Part shown: positions 10,669 through 21,570 of the stretch, piece after piece
How the letters are laid out: every line of letters begins with the position of its first letter
Position numbering within the stretch: position 1 is the first letter of the stretch
Assembly (NCBI GenBank): GCA_964017045.1
Contig: OZ024795.1
Span: forward strand, 29,364,366-29,428,365
DNA length: 64,000 nt
Direction: 5' to 3'
Source: Omphiscola glabra
Lineage: Eukaryota > Mollusca > Gastropoda > Lymnaeidae
Notes under the pieces: model-generated
The model's database searches: none
What the model saw: only the letters and a program-made list of their open reading frames with translations
What the model was told of the DNA's origin: nothing
Program-made: the position numbers and the translations under genes

Positions 10669-12372
10669 TTTTTAAAAAATGTTGATTGATCAGCCCACTA
10701 GTTGTGAATAATCCTTTCACAGAAAGAAAAAAAAAAAAATGTAGGCTTATAATTTGTAACAGTAGCAACACAATTTACCTAAACAATTTACCTAACCTAG
10801 ATAATGTCAAAGTAAAAGGTGTTTTGGCTTGGTTTAAACTTAGTTGAACTTAAAGCATTAAATAAAGTAATTTTAGTGAGTTAATTTAAAATAGACCTTA
10901 CAACAAAAAATAATTAATTTAGTTTATTAAGAGATGATCAGTGAAAGTACAGACTTTACTACACAATGAGGTAAACACCTTTTTACAACAAACATATTGA
11001 TTCCCCCTACTTTGCTATTTTGGAAATATTTTGCAATAAATAGATCACGGTGATAGCCTGTAGTCTAAGATTTCCAAAAGAGGGTTTTTAAATGACCAAG
11101 TATTGGAAACCTATTTTTTTTAAATGGATGTCTAAAAACATGTTACACTAGGACAAATTATGTGCCTAAAGCAATTATTTTTATCTTTATTAATTTGGAG
11201 GTTGTGTTTTATGAGTAGTTATTGGAATCAAATATGTAATTTTTATAAAGTTGAAAAAAAAAAGAAACAAAATCTCATGATTTCTATGTAAAGTTTACAA
11301 CAGTTTCCCACTTAAGTTTAAAAATGAGGCTTAAATATATTGCACTATTTTTTTCAACATTACCAGCAGGCTAAGGTGACCATTTTTATTTTCAAATTTT
11401 TGCACTCCGGGTGTAAAAAAAAGGAACATTACACTAAGAATTTTTCTGACTGTGAGGCTAATTATTCTTTGAATTAGTCACTCTTTTATCATTTTATCAC
11501 CATGAATGTCAAAAATTAAATAATTATTTGTCAATAGACAATATAGGGAGAGCTCTTCTGTCCGTGATGTATTCTTTAAAAAAATAATTATTATCATAAT
11601 GCCTATTTGGATTAATTATTCTTTTAGTTGTGATTTATTTATGCCTGGATATCAGATTTACTGCATCTTTTGATCAATTAAAAAAATGATTAATGAAAAT
11701 GTTTAGTATTAAATAATTAATCTTTAAAATCTTTATATTATATCAACTATTGATTTCAGCTCAAAAAGAAGGGAAAAAATCCTTAAAATCCAGAGCCAGA
11801 ACTGTCATTCATGGTAAACATATTATTAATATGAATGGTCACCTTTTAGGCTATTTCTGTATGTTTTAATAGGGTATTATTATTTATTAAATAATAACTT
11901 AGGCAACTTAGCGCGCAAACGCCTACTACTACAATTAATCCTAGTAATAATAAGTAATCATAAGTAATTACTTAGTAATGCTAATTAAAGTTAGGGCTAA
12001 TACTAAATTTACTAATGTTGAGAAATAACACCATGACTTTGTTAGGGATACATTTAGGGTTCAGGTTAGGTTTAGGCTTAGGGATACATTTTGGAATTTT
12101 TTTTTTCATTATTTTAAAACCAATTTATTCTTAATTTTACGGTTCACGGTAATCAAGTTGGCGGCCATGGTAAAAAACGAGGTGATATCTATCAACATTT
12201 ACCACTAGTCTTATATAGTAGAATTTAAAATTAATAATATTAATATGTCGTTACACTGGCAGAAACTATCATAAGCTAATTAATGTAAGGTTTGATAGTA
12301 ACAAATATACAATTTAAATGTCAAAATATAATATACTAATTTTTTTAAGTTCAAAGAAAATTGTTTATTTAC
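10669..12372. other. AT-rich intron upstream of STPG2-like start codon
   Basis: Apart from the dispersed repeat at 12030-12200, I see only AT-rich sequence and A/T runs. It is read as the intron between the 5' UTR exon and coding exon 1. Confidence 0.5.
12030..12200. repeat. Dispersed repeat copy A (TTAGGG-rich head, GGCGGCCATGG tail)
   Basis: Shares two blocks in order with 13965-14100: a degenerate TTAGGGTTCAGGTTAGG block, and CAAG(T/A)TGGCGGC...GTAAAAAACG. A third relative lies at 14745-14850. Copies are diverged, and no inverted repeat or target duplication was found. Confidence 0.6.
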
Positions 12373-12480
12373 CTTGAGCCTTGATTCCTTTGTACTGCTT
12401 CTTCTCGAGGTGGGTGTTTACAAATGAGACGCCATGTTGGTTTGCACAGTTGCCACGGGTGATCAGGCTTCCGCACACAA
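12373..12480 (-). promoter_or_regulatory. Probable 5' UTR exon of STPG2-like gene with 5-codon uORF
   Basis: On the minus strand CGAGAAGAAGCAGTACAAAG ... GGCTCAAG|GTAAAT forms a good splice donor at 12372-12373. It would join to the pyrimidine tract/AG upstream of the ATG at 10668. The exon contains CAACATGGCGTCT, which matches the YY1-type AAnATGGCG core often found near start sites. It also contains an upstream open frame of five codons plus stop (12435 down to 12418, MASHL). The 5' boundary is a guess; no transcript evidence. Confidence 0.5.
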
Positions 12481-12690
12481 AAAAACTGTATCGATCGGTA
12501 TTGTCGTAAAAATGCTAGGACTTTTGAATGTATTTGTTTTACTTCTCAATGTTTATACAAGTTTTAAATAAATTAAACAAACAATGGATTAAAACACTAC
12601 TCCAAAAACATTAATCAAATAACTAAATATAATTTAACTATTTTTGTAAAACATATTGTTATTTTCCGGAAGTTGTCTTTTACAGCAGCC
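12481..12690. promoter_or_regulatory. Candidate bidirectional promoter with ETS-type site
   Basis: Sits between the minus-strand leader exon and a plus-strand candidate leader exon. CCGGAAGT at 12666-12673 matches the ETS/GABP core, which is common in divergent promoters. No TATA box is obvious. The head-to-head reading is inference from motif position and gene orientation. Confidence 0.4.
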
Positions 12691-12808
12691 AAAAGTAAAA
12701 CTGAAACAACATAAACAGTGCAACGAGAGGCGGTAGTTGTGGCTAGAAAACGAACAAAGACTTTCAACTAATAATACTTTCTTAGACACAAGAAAGTCAA
12801 ATAAAAAA
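12691..12808 (+). promoter_or_regulatory. Possible non-coding leader exon of SDR42E1-like gene
   Basis: Non-AT-biased sequence ends at a good donor, AAAAAA|GTGAGTAC (GT at 12809). It has no long open frame. If used, it would splice to an acceptor near the ATG at 15168. Alternatives: intergenic DNA, or an untranscribed spacer. Confidence 0.3.
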
Positions 12809-13104
12809 GTGAGTACTAAGATAATACATACGCTTTTATTTATATTACATTATAATTTGCAGCCATAGGACAACGAGTGCCAGCCGGCTTTATGCTTGTG
12901 CAAACCGGTCAATTTCGCTCTCTTCGCTGTGAATCACTTATCAATGTGACTGTGTCACTGTGTTTATGCAATGTTATCACCCACTGTTATGTAAGTAAGG
13001 AACAACTCATTTTGCTGAGTTAATGATTGAGAGCGTATTTTTAATGTCAGTGTAGTAATTTCAAATACACTTTGAAAGGTGGAAATTGTCTTGGTTAATT
13101 TATA

Positions 13105-13919
13105 GGCAGTGTCTACACGTCCTGCGCGCCGGGCGTTTAGTGCGGGAGATAAAAAGTCCGGCGACCAAGTCACATGACCGCCGGACGCCTAGTTGGAGAA
13201 ATTTTTCCGGCGAGCTAGTGACCGCTAGTGGAAGATATTATGTCATGTGACTGCCGGACGACTAGTAGGTGTTATTATTCCGTCAGGTCATGTGACAAGA
13301 GGTCGCCGGCAAAATAGTTGCATTGCATATGATATTCCAATATTGTGTACAGTAATTACATATTATATTAGTCAGCCGATCCCTAGATAATAAATAAATA
13401 CTGAACATGTTAATATATTCATATGCTATGACTACTATGAGATACATAAACTAAGCATTTGATATTAAACTAGTCGGCCTATACTTAACTAACTAGTAAG
13501 TAGTAGATTAGTAGACGTACTAGTATTACTATTTGATTCCGACTCAACAAAAAAAAAGTCCTTTAAATTGGTTAAACATCTCATAAAGCTCTGACTACTG
13601 TTACAAAGAAACATAATAAATTAAATATAAAATATACTTTTAATTAAAATAATAAGAAAAAAAGGGTAAAATTCGATCCCGATCCAGTAACCTATCACAT
13701 ATCGTTAGGTCGCTAAGCGTCTACTCTACCACAAGACCACACTGGTTCATATTGAACAGCCTTATCTTAAAACTAGGTCAGTACTGAGAAATAGGGTTTG
13801 TTACGGGGGTCATGTGACTTGGTCGCCGGACGTATAGCTCCCGCACTAAAAAGTCCGGCGCGCCGGACATTTAGTGCAGGGGATAAAAAGTCTGGCGCGC
13901 CGGACGTGTAGACACTTCC
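13105..13919. mobile_element. 815-bp TIR element with perfect 9-bp TSD (Mutator-like MITE)
   Basis: The left end GGCAGTGTCTACACGTCC is matched by the inverted right end GGAAGTGTCTACACGTCC. Homology continues through CCGGCGACCAAGTCACATGA on both sides, giving long terminal inverted repeats of about 70 bp or more; the right one has an extra internal duplication. TAATTTATA flanks both sides (13096-13104 and 13920-13928), a perfect 9-bp target duplication. Nine bp is typical of Mutator-like elements and not of hAT (8), piggyBac (TTAA) or Tc1 (TA). There is no transposase. Further CCGGACG-type sub-repeats lie at 13185-13310. Confidence 0.88.
13668..13748 (-). ncRNA. tRNA-like segment inside the TIR element (pseudo-tRNA or SINE head)
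   Basis: Read on the minus strand: TGGTCTTGTGGTAGAG resembles a tRNA A box/D arm, CGCTTAGCGACC sits where an anticodon arm would be, and GGGATCGAATTT resembles a B box. Spacing is tRNA-like, but the stems pair poorly and I could not fold a valid cloverleaf, so a working tRNA is unlikely. It may be a SINE fragment picked up by the element. Confidence 0.35.
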
Positions 13920-13964
13920 TAATTTATATTATACCAAAATGGCTAATTCAGATATACAGTACCT

Positions 13965-14100
13965 CATCATTAGTATTAGGTTAGGGTGAGGGATAGATTT
14001 AGGGTTCAGGTTAGGTATAGGGATAAATTTAGGGTTCAGGCAACCAAGATGGCGGCAATTGTAAAAAACGCGGTAAATATATACGCCTAGGTGGCTAATT
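13965..14100. repeat. Dispersed repeat copy B
   Basis: Contains GATTTAGGGTTCAGGTTAGG and a second GGGTTCAGG, then CAACCAAGATGGCGGCAATT and AAAAACGCGGTAAATATA, ACGCCTAGG. Relative of 12030-12200 and 14745-14850. The TTAGG-like words are degenerate and are not a telomere array. Confidence 0.6.
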
Positions 14101-14439
14101 TACGATCAGTGCACCACTTTGAGTTTCTGAGTAGGATTCTCTCCCTTTTATTCTTGGATAGTTACTAGAGTTAATTCATCTTTTTTATTATTGATGCACC
14201 CAAGGAATGTTTTAAATTATAATTTCAATATGTGGTTAATTTTATTTAAATTTTTCGGTAACCTACAATAAAGTGTGTAAAAGTGTATTTGATTACACAG
14301 TGAGTTGGGTTTTCATTATTTCAAAAGTATATTGAAAAGTTTTTCTTCATTTTTAACTTTTCTTACCACTGTGTGTTACTGTAGAACACACATGCTTTAG
14401 TTGATGGAAAGGTGTGATTGCAGGTTGCTGACACTTCAG

Positions 14440-14600
14440 GCCGCATATCCAGAGGTTCACAATAAAGTTTTCTATGTTGGCCATGAATTTATTGTGGCAG
14501 CTAAAATTACACCAGGAAAGGGGGCGACATTTCTTGTCACATATCTAGAGGAATACAATAAATTTCCTACGTTTGCCACGAACTTAATGACCTGCTAAAA
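14440..14600. repeat. Diverged direct duplication, ~100-bp spacing
   Basis: CATATCCAGAGGTTCACAAT ... GCAGCTAAAATTA recurs about 105 bp later as CATATCTAGAGGAATACAAT ... CTGCTAAAACTA, with several substitutions. A 65-codon open frame spans it but has no recognisable homology. Confidence 0.6.
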
Positions 14601-14744
14601 CTATTTCATTAAATTTTAATGTCTTGTTCCCATATTCGTTTCTCTCTACACATAGCTTTAACAGCTCATTCTCTCTATTCCCATTTGAGCAGATGTGTGT
14701 TTGCACTACTCTTTTAAACAATTTCTTTTACATGTCCACCATCT

Positions 14745-14850
14745 TGTTTGCCATGACATGTCTGAGGTATTGGCAACCAAAATGGCGGTTGTGGGAAATT
14801 TTTGGCGTACTGAACATAAATTTACCGCCTAGGCCTGTTACTAATTTATA
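14745..14850. repeat. Dispersed repeat copy C
   Basis: GGCAACCAAAATGGCGGTTG and TTTACCGCCTAGGCCTGTTA match copy B (CAACCAAGATGGCGGCAATT ... ACGCCTAGG). Shorter and lacks the TTAGGG-like head. Confidence 0.55.
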
Positions 14851-15167
14851 TTGTTAATTTACATTGATTATTTTAATGTTATTATAATTATACTACGTTA
14901 AATATTAAATTAAAAAAAAAAAATAAGGATTACGTTTTGTGTATGTTTTTTTAAACACTTTTTTTCCTTTCATTTCTGGGTCACTTTGTTTACTATATCA
15001 AGTGTTGTGTTATTGTTTACCATCCATTATTATGGGTCTGAACCATTATCATATGGACAATAAATTCCTCAGAATTCTTCCATCCTCCATTTAGAGACAA
15101 ATAAAACAAAAGCTGAGGAATTTCAGTGTCAGAATTTCTAAGTTTCATCTCACTACAAAAGTCAACC

Positions 15168-15344
15168 ATGGTCAGTACACGGTCAACTGCTGCTAAAGAG
15201 CCAGAAATACATGTTATCACTGGAGGTGGAGGTTTCCCAGGTTTCTCTTTGGGGAAGAGATTAGCCAAGAAAGGTCATAATGTCAAACTATTTGATTTGA
15301 AGGAGCCCGTATGGGACCTTGAGGATGGAATGGAGTTCTTTCAG
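15168..15344 (+). CDS. SDR42E1: SDR42E1-like coding exon 1
   Basis: ATG at 15168 in a strong context (CAACCATGG). Encodes MVSTRSTAAKEPEIHVITGG, then GGFPGFSLGKRLAKKGHNV, LFDLKEPVWDLEDGMEFFQ. 59 codons, phase 0, donor CAG|GTGATT. The frame is open 14 codons upstream without an ATG, so 15168 is the natural start. Confidence 0.85.
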
Positions 15345-16283
15345 GTGATTTTTCTGTTTCATTTTGACCTTGACCTCACTAGTGTAATTTTTTAAATTTT
15401 ATCTAACAATTGCATACATGCATAGATATTCTCATGCATTTTCTTCAGCGATGCTATTAGTTTTTCCTATGTAATATTTAAAAAAAAAATATTTCTAGCA
15501 TCAACTGGTCCTAATATAAAGATTATGGCCCCTGTTTCTTCCTGATACTTTCTTCAACAAAATGACCATAAATAAATAATAATTTTCATTAATAGTTTTT
15601 AAAAAAAAACAGCTTGTAAGTTTGTTTTCAAATAAGCAAATATTCCTCTAGAAACGTTCCCTAAGTTTGATACTTACCTTTGTTACTTAGAATTTAAACT
15701 TGTCCCACCATCTGGAGAGAACAACAAATATAAAACCACCTCATAATCCATTTTACACAGCAATTAAGTCCCTTAGTTGTTTTTTTCACATTTAATCCAT
15801 ATTTTAGTTTGATCCAAGAAACTTGCAAGGGCTACATCCTCTATCCACTTTGGAATCCAAGGCAGCTGTAAAATAATGAAACACGTTTTTTTAAGAAAGA
15901 AGCAAGGCCAAGCACTCATTTATTTCATTATATGAGTCAAGAAAACACAAGTTATGGGGATTTCTAATCAGAATTTCTTTCTGTTTACACAAACCAAAAA
16001 TAAAAAAAATAAAAAATTCTTGAAGTTTCTGTTTAGATACATAAAACCATTATTTAAAAAACAAATTTATTTAATTTTTTCCTGAATAAAAAATGGTCCC
16101 AAAGATTAACGTTTTTTTAGGAGCACTGTGCCCTGATACGGCACCTGTAAGCTATATTTTAATGGGGCTTATTGTCAATCTATTCAGGGCAACATCACCG
16201 AGGGAGAAACTCTATCCCAAGTTATCAAGGGAGCCAGTGCTGTTTATCACCTTGCTTCCTATGGCATGTCAGGCAGAGAACAG
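15168..16283 (+). CDS. SDR42E1: SDR42E1-like short-chain dehydrogenase/reductase (first two coding exons only)
   Basis: This is a gene span. The two exons give 91 in-frame residues. An N-terminal Rossmann nucleotide-binding motif HVITGGGGFPGFSLGKRLAK (TGGxGxxG type) is followed by a beta strand ending in an acidic residue, KLFDL, and then by FFQGNI and AVYHLASYGMSGREQ. From family knowledge, extended SDRs of the 3-beta-HSD-like group have this order, and the ASYGMSGREQ block is typical of SDR42E1. The product should be an NAD(P)-dependent oxidoreductase; its substrate cannot be told from sequence. SDR42E proteins are around 390 residues, so about three quarters is missing, including the YxxxK catalytic motif. 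No later exon was recognised before base 64000. Confidence 0.82.
16188..16283 (+). CDS. SDR42E1: SDR42E1-like coding exon 2
   Basis: Acceptor CTATTCAG|GGC and strong donor CAG|GTAAGA; 32 codons, phase 0. Encodes GNITEGETLSQVIKGASA, then VYHLASYGMSGREQ. It joins in frame to exon 1 (FFQ|GNI). The following conserved block of the family was not found downstream. Confidence 0.85.
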
Positions 16284-19200
16284 GTAAGAAACAATTTTTT
16301 TTTCTTCAACCCTCGGTCTCAGGCGTTCACATTCTCTCTTTCAGATAATTCGCTTGCAGAGTTTAGATTTCTCTTTAAACCCAAATTTATCTCTACTAAA
16401 TATTTTTTAAAAAAAATAGTCTTTTTAAAGAGTCTTTAAACAGCTTTCAGGAAATCAGCTGTTTGTGGTATTTTTTTTTATGTTTGGGATTATTGATAAC
16501 CCATTCCTTGCAGTGTTTCCCACAAATAGCATAAAAAAAACATTTAATGCAGTTTTATTCATGTAAGTTTCAAGGCAAGTCAGGTTTTTTTTTTAGCTTA
16601 TTAAAGAATTCAGTCCCCCTTGTCTGCTTGAAACACTTTTCCTCTGAACTTGTTTTTTTTAAAATTTGATTTGCCACAAAAGTAATGTCTTTGCTTTACT
16701 GACAATTATATTGTACAAACACCGTATCATGAAGTATTTTAATGAAAATATTTATTTATGAAAACCCAACTATTTAAAAAATAAATAAAAATATACCATT
16801 AGATTAACTTTACACGAATTATGTGTTAATTTCCTGGTTGTTCTCCCTTTTCTTAAACTTGGAGTAGCTAATGATGGGACAGCTAATAAGTCCACCTTCA
16901 AGGGGACATTCTTTTGTAAAAAGTCAAAAGATTGCAAAGGCTTAAGCATGTGGGCAGTGCATGTCTTGGAACAAACTGATTCATGTAACTGGCTACTATA
17001 TGATTTTAAATTTAAAAGGGTTTCCATACTTATATGTCTTTTTACAATCGTGCTCATGTCTCTGTACAAGCTATTCACTCTGCCCCACCAACCTTAAAAT
17101 CTATGCACAAAAATGAACATTAAAAATGTATACATTCTGAAATTCCTATATTCGTCTGGGGACATTTTTATAAGAAAATCAAGGCCAAGTGTATGAGTGT
17201 TTGATTCTGTCTAGGGTTGCCAAGGTAATGGTTTAAAATAAAAGACATGCCCCGCATAACGTAAACATGTTCAGTGAGTGTGAATGCTCTTGGCCCCTAT
17301 AAACATGTTCAGTGATTGTGAATGCTCTCGGCCCTGTTCACATTTATTCTGGGGCTGCTCTTACCTATTTTTTTAAAGGGTTTGGGTAGGACGGGGGGAG
17401 GGGGGGCGGGTTTGTCTGACAGTGAACAAAACTTTTTTTTTTTTCTTATTGATGTCACGCCATACATGGAGGTCCTGATGATAAAACCACACCCCCATGG
17501 GCGTGTCTGTATTAATCTTCATTTATCCTTCATCTAAAACCTAACAGATGGAAAATTAAATGTTGGCAGGGTTTCAGAGGCTGGTTTGGGGGGCGGGGGA
17601 GCAGTTTGCTTGTAACTGTGTGTTTCTTAAGAAGGAATTTGACCAAATTTTGTGTATTGAACATCAAGTTCAGACTGTTTACTTGTGTCATAGTTTACCC
17701 CGAGTTAGCTCGTTGTGTCATTACACGCCCTCCACCGACCCATGACTGTTTATTTGTGTCATAGTTTACCCACCGCCCCATTTGTTACCATGATTGTTTT
17801 ATAAATCCATGTTAACAAAGTGAGGATATAAATCTTGTACTTTTGGCCTCATCACGATTTATCAATATGCTACATTTATTATGACATATTACTTTATTCA
17901 TGTTTTCATGTTAGTTCTCTAAGCCATTATGGTCAGTTCTTTGCAATGGCCTACCTTGATGCTCAACAAAAGAAAAGTATATTTTCAGACAGCAAAATAT
18001 CCAGTGAAAAATGTTTCCAGACACACCTTTAAGGCACGTATTATTCCATTCATGAAATTAACAACAAAACAAGCCAGATATTCAGGTCAATGAAATACGT
18101 TTACAATGGCTTGTAACTCGACACGCACTAACACTCTTTGGGTTAAATGATGTGTAAAATAGTACTGCTTATTACTACTGTCATTCTGATGATGTCCTAC
18201 ATATTACTACATTATTTATTCATGTAGTAGTATTATGGCACTCACAATGTTCTAGCTACCACTCGCCCTGGATTTCATTGAGAAGCCCGGTTGTTTGAGG
18301 GTTTTGGAGAGGGGGTTGTATTATGAAAGCTACGACGCTTAGCGAGGGAGGAAGCCACCAGGGGTGAGGCGGAGGGGGTATCTCGGTCTTTGGTACGTCT
18401 GGGGGAGATAAGATTCGGGGAGGGTTGGGGGGGGGGCAGATGCCGAGACAAATGTTGGGTGTTAAAATATCAGGGGGTTGTTTGAAGTGTTAAGAGTGAG
18501 GTCCCTTTCATTGACCTTGATTGTTTTAACACGCGCTTAATATGGCCGCTCTTTGTTTTACTTACCGCGAGAGAGCAAAATAAAAAGGTCAAGGAAAAAA
18601 ATTTTGAGTGAAACTGCAGGGTTGGGAGACGAGGGCTTGACGCTTTTGTGAAGGGAGGCGAGGGATGGGGGGGGTGGAAATTAGAATGGATGGGGCTGCG
18701 GGGCAACTTCAACTGAAGGGGACAAACACGGTTATTTGGGGGGGGGGGGGCGGCCCTTGGATAACTTGAGAATGCTATTTTGGTCAAAATGTAGGATTTT
18801 CTGTGTTTATGTTCTGTCCTAGATTATACGAGAAGTTTGTTTACATACATCACAATCTATAACACTCTAGGTGTGCATGGCTGTAACGCCGCGTTCAACA
18901 AGCGCGCACAGTAAAATTCCCAGCACTAATTCTTTTGTTCTTTTAAGGTGCGTTACTTCACCGCATGCTTTTTTTTTTTTTTTTCAAGTAACTTTAACAG
19001 GTGGCAAGTTCGCGAATAGCTGCGGCCATCGTGTGGTGGGTTGTATCTTAAAAAAAAAATGTAAATAAATAATTTGACCACTGGGGAAATGTAAAGAAAA
19101 ACAATGTAAATAGAAAGGAACAATATTTGTGTAAAGAGAAAAGGGTAGCTCGCCTGTCACCAACTCCTGCCACACATGAACAAATACATTTTCTTTTGTA

Positions 19201-21400
19201 ATTACTTTACAAATATTACATTAAAATTTTTTTTTTTAAAAAAGTACCACTTAACCTAGAATCTGGTTTTAATGCAACATTACGAGGAGATGAACAAGCC
19301 AAGCGATTTAAGACAATAATTGTACATTTTTTTCCCCCTTTTACTTTTGCGTTTGTTATTTAAAGAAATGTATGGGGGTGGGGGGGGGGGGGGGACTATT
19401 CTTTAATTGTAAAAGTTGAGTCGACTAAATCAAAACAATTTGTTAGTTTGTCTTGTAAGGTTATTGGAACGGGAGCAAAAAAAAAAAATAATAGCAAAAA
19501 ATAAAATCAACAGACGGACGGGTAGATGGAGAAGGATTAATTAATGCCCTCGAGGGCGTCTCGCCCCGTGGAGCTGTCAAAAACCCTCTCAAGGCGCAGG
19601 TCTACCAGTACCATTTTTTTTCTTACACCAGATTGTTTGTGTTGCCGTGCACACCATTGATTTTCTTGATGAGAAATGGCTTAAAGGTTTGCTGGTTGTT
19701 GTGGGTTTTTTTTTTGTATGTGTGTGTATTTCAGACGTCAGGAAGGGGGGTGGAATTACCGTGATGATTTTTAATGAGTTCAAGAAGACGGATTAGGATT
19801 CGAACGAGGCGTAACGATAAATATGGAGGGCGAGTAAGAAAGGGAAAACAAACAAAAACAAGAAACAACTAATATGAATAGATGCACAACGGAAATTAAC
19901 AACACAAAACGTTTGATTTTATGATCATGCTGCAAGGAATCTGCCACACAACCTTACGCAATCAATATATACTAGGGCTTAACCGGGTGCAGTTTTTTTT
20001 ACATTGTGTCCGGGTATTTTCAGAAAATACCAGGTGAGTCCAAGTGTTACCAATGGTTTTTTTTTTTATATCTCATTTTCTTTAATTCTTTTGCTCGCTC
20101 AAAAACTAATTGCTTCAAGTTTCATCGGTCAGTCATTGACTTCTTGTACATGCTCACCTACTCACTTAAAACTTGTTTAAAATGCTCTTCCCCAATAGTG
20201 TGTGTGTAAAAACACGAGTCAAATACCGCCGTTTGATGATGCAACTTTGTTAAAAACGTATCTTGCACTCGGCCGTGACGACCTCTCGTGTCAGTACCGC
20301 CATTTTGTGGGCGGAAGTAGGGGAGAGTAGAGTCCTGTCTACCCGCCATCTGCCCGAAATGAAATGGTGCGTCCACCGAACGTGTTTTAGCGATCATCTC
20401 TTGTAGCTCTCGCACAAGGGAACATTTCTCGTGGCCCCAGCGCGTGTCGTGTGTTAGCTTTGCGCTGTCATGGATACATCTATCATGGCAACCCCAACCA
20501 TCCTTCCTCTTCATTAAAAAAAAAAAAAAATAAAAAAATAAAACTTTAAAAAAAAAAAAAAATGTTTACGAGGAAGAAAAAAGGGGGTGGGGTTTGAAAC
20601 GAAAGAATGAAAAAGAGATTGAAAAGTCTCTCGTGTGCGTTTCACCAAAACCTCTGCATTGCACACATTTCACGGTGAGGGTAGAAGGCCTACGGACCCC
20701 GCCTCATGGTTTGTCCATTACGAAGACGCAATGGCAAATGCATGCCCCGTGTCTCTTGTGTAATTGTTTTGCTGGTTAATTCTGATGTTTCAATTAGCAG
20801 GAACGCCCCACAAGCCACGAGCTTGTACCCTGGGATCGTGTGCAGCTATTCTGTTTACACCAGGAATTAATCCACCATCAGTGACGTCTTTATTTGAAAC
20901 CCTCGTCTCGCTCTCGTCCTTAGCCGTTTAAAAAAAATAATTCTAATGGCATCTTGCCAATGAATCTAGTTGTTCACTCGGGGGCTTTCCCCTCCATACA
21001 AGTCATTCCTGTTATCTTAGTTCACATCATTGCAGATGCTTTTACCGCGTTAAATAATAATACTTTTTGGGGTTTTTTTTCCCGACCAATTTGGGTATTT
21101 TCAGTATCAAATGTTAGTTTGTTCTTAAGAAAAATATTGTTACTTAAAAAAAGAATCCTTCCACGTTGACAGAATCTGTGAAATTTATCCTGGAGACCGT
21201 CAAGGTGCCTGTTATGTAGACGTCGTGTTTACGTCATCTTTCCCCATGAATGAACTCTAGCTGACCCCAAGCTTGGAACCGCATTTTAGGGTGTGGCTAG
21301 CTAAAAATAGTCTCTCTTGACCTTGTTTACATCTAAATAAAATTAATAGCCTGCTTCCTTAGAATTATGTAGCATTATGTAGAAATATCTGGAAAGGAAA
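16284..21400. other. AT-rich, gene-free stretch (putative SDR42E1-like intron)
   Basis: No exon or known transposon recognised. Contains poly-A/T runs, G tracts near 18428, 18738 and 19379, and a GC-richer patch at 18280-18750. The longest minus-strand frames (16770-17078, 102 codons; 18470-18787; 20158-20514, 118 codons) show no family motif or splice structure and I do not call them. Confidence 0.5.
21301..21330. promoter_or_regulatory. Cluster of MEF2-, ERR/SF1- and FOX-type motifs
   Basis: Within 30 bp: CTAAAAATAG (21301-21310, MEF2 consensus), TGACCTTG (21318-21325, extended nuclear-receptor half-site) and TTGTTTAC (21323-21330, forkhead). Such short motifs arise by chance, so this is only a candidate enhancer within the presumed intron. 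Confidence 0.25.
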
Positions 21401-21404
21401 ACAT

Positions 21405-21570
21405 TGTGTATGGACTCTCTAGAAATATTTGTCGAACAGACTATAAAAGGGAACGAGAGTTATTTTAGAGTGTGTGCTATCATTTGATCACGAGATATTT
21501 TGAGCGTGTGTTATTTTTGCTACGAGACAAGGGATTTGTTTACGGTGTGTGTGTGTGTGTGTGTGTGTAG
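21405..21570 (+). promoter_or_regulatory. TATA-box-like promoter segment, possible LTR remnant, with (GT)n
   Basis: ACTATAAAAGGGAACGAG (TATAAAA at 21442) is followed at promoter-like distance by a GAGTGTGTGCTATCA stretch and a (GT)n run at 21544-21568. The look resembles a retrotransposon LTR promoter, but neither LTR ends nor a target duplication were found. Confidence 0.3.

Noticed and set aside
12040..12100. TTAGGG-like words suggesting interstitial telomere DNA
   Set aside because: Spacing and sequence are irregular and shared with a dispersed repeat at 13965, so this is not a telomere array.
15017..15268. 83-codon minus-strand frame
   Set aside because: It is the antisense shadow of SDR42E1-like exon 1.
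16770..17078. 102-codon minus frame near the SDR exons
   Set aside because: No recognised domain, unusual composition and no conserved block; could be a transposon scrap but nothing supports a call.
19781..19815. GTTCGAATCC (minus strand), a B-box-like word suggesting a tRNA gene
   Set aside because: The surrounding bases do not form a T-arm or acceptor stem and no A box is present.
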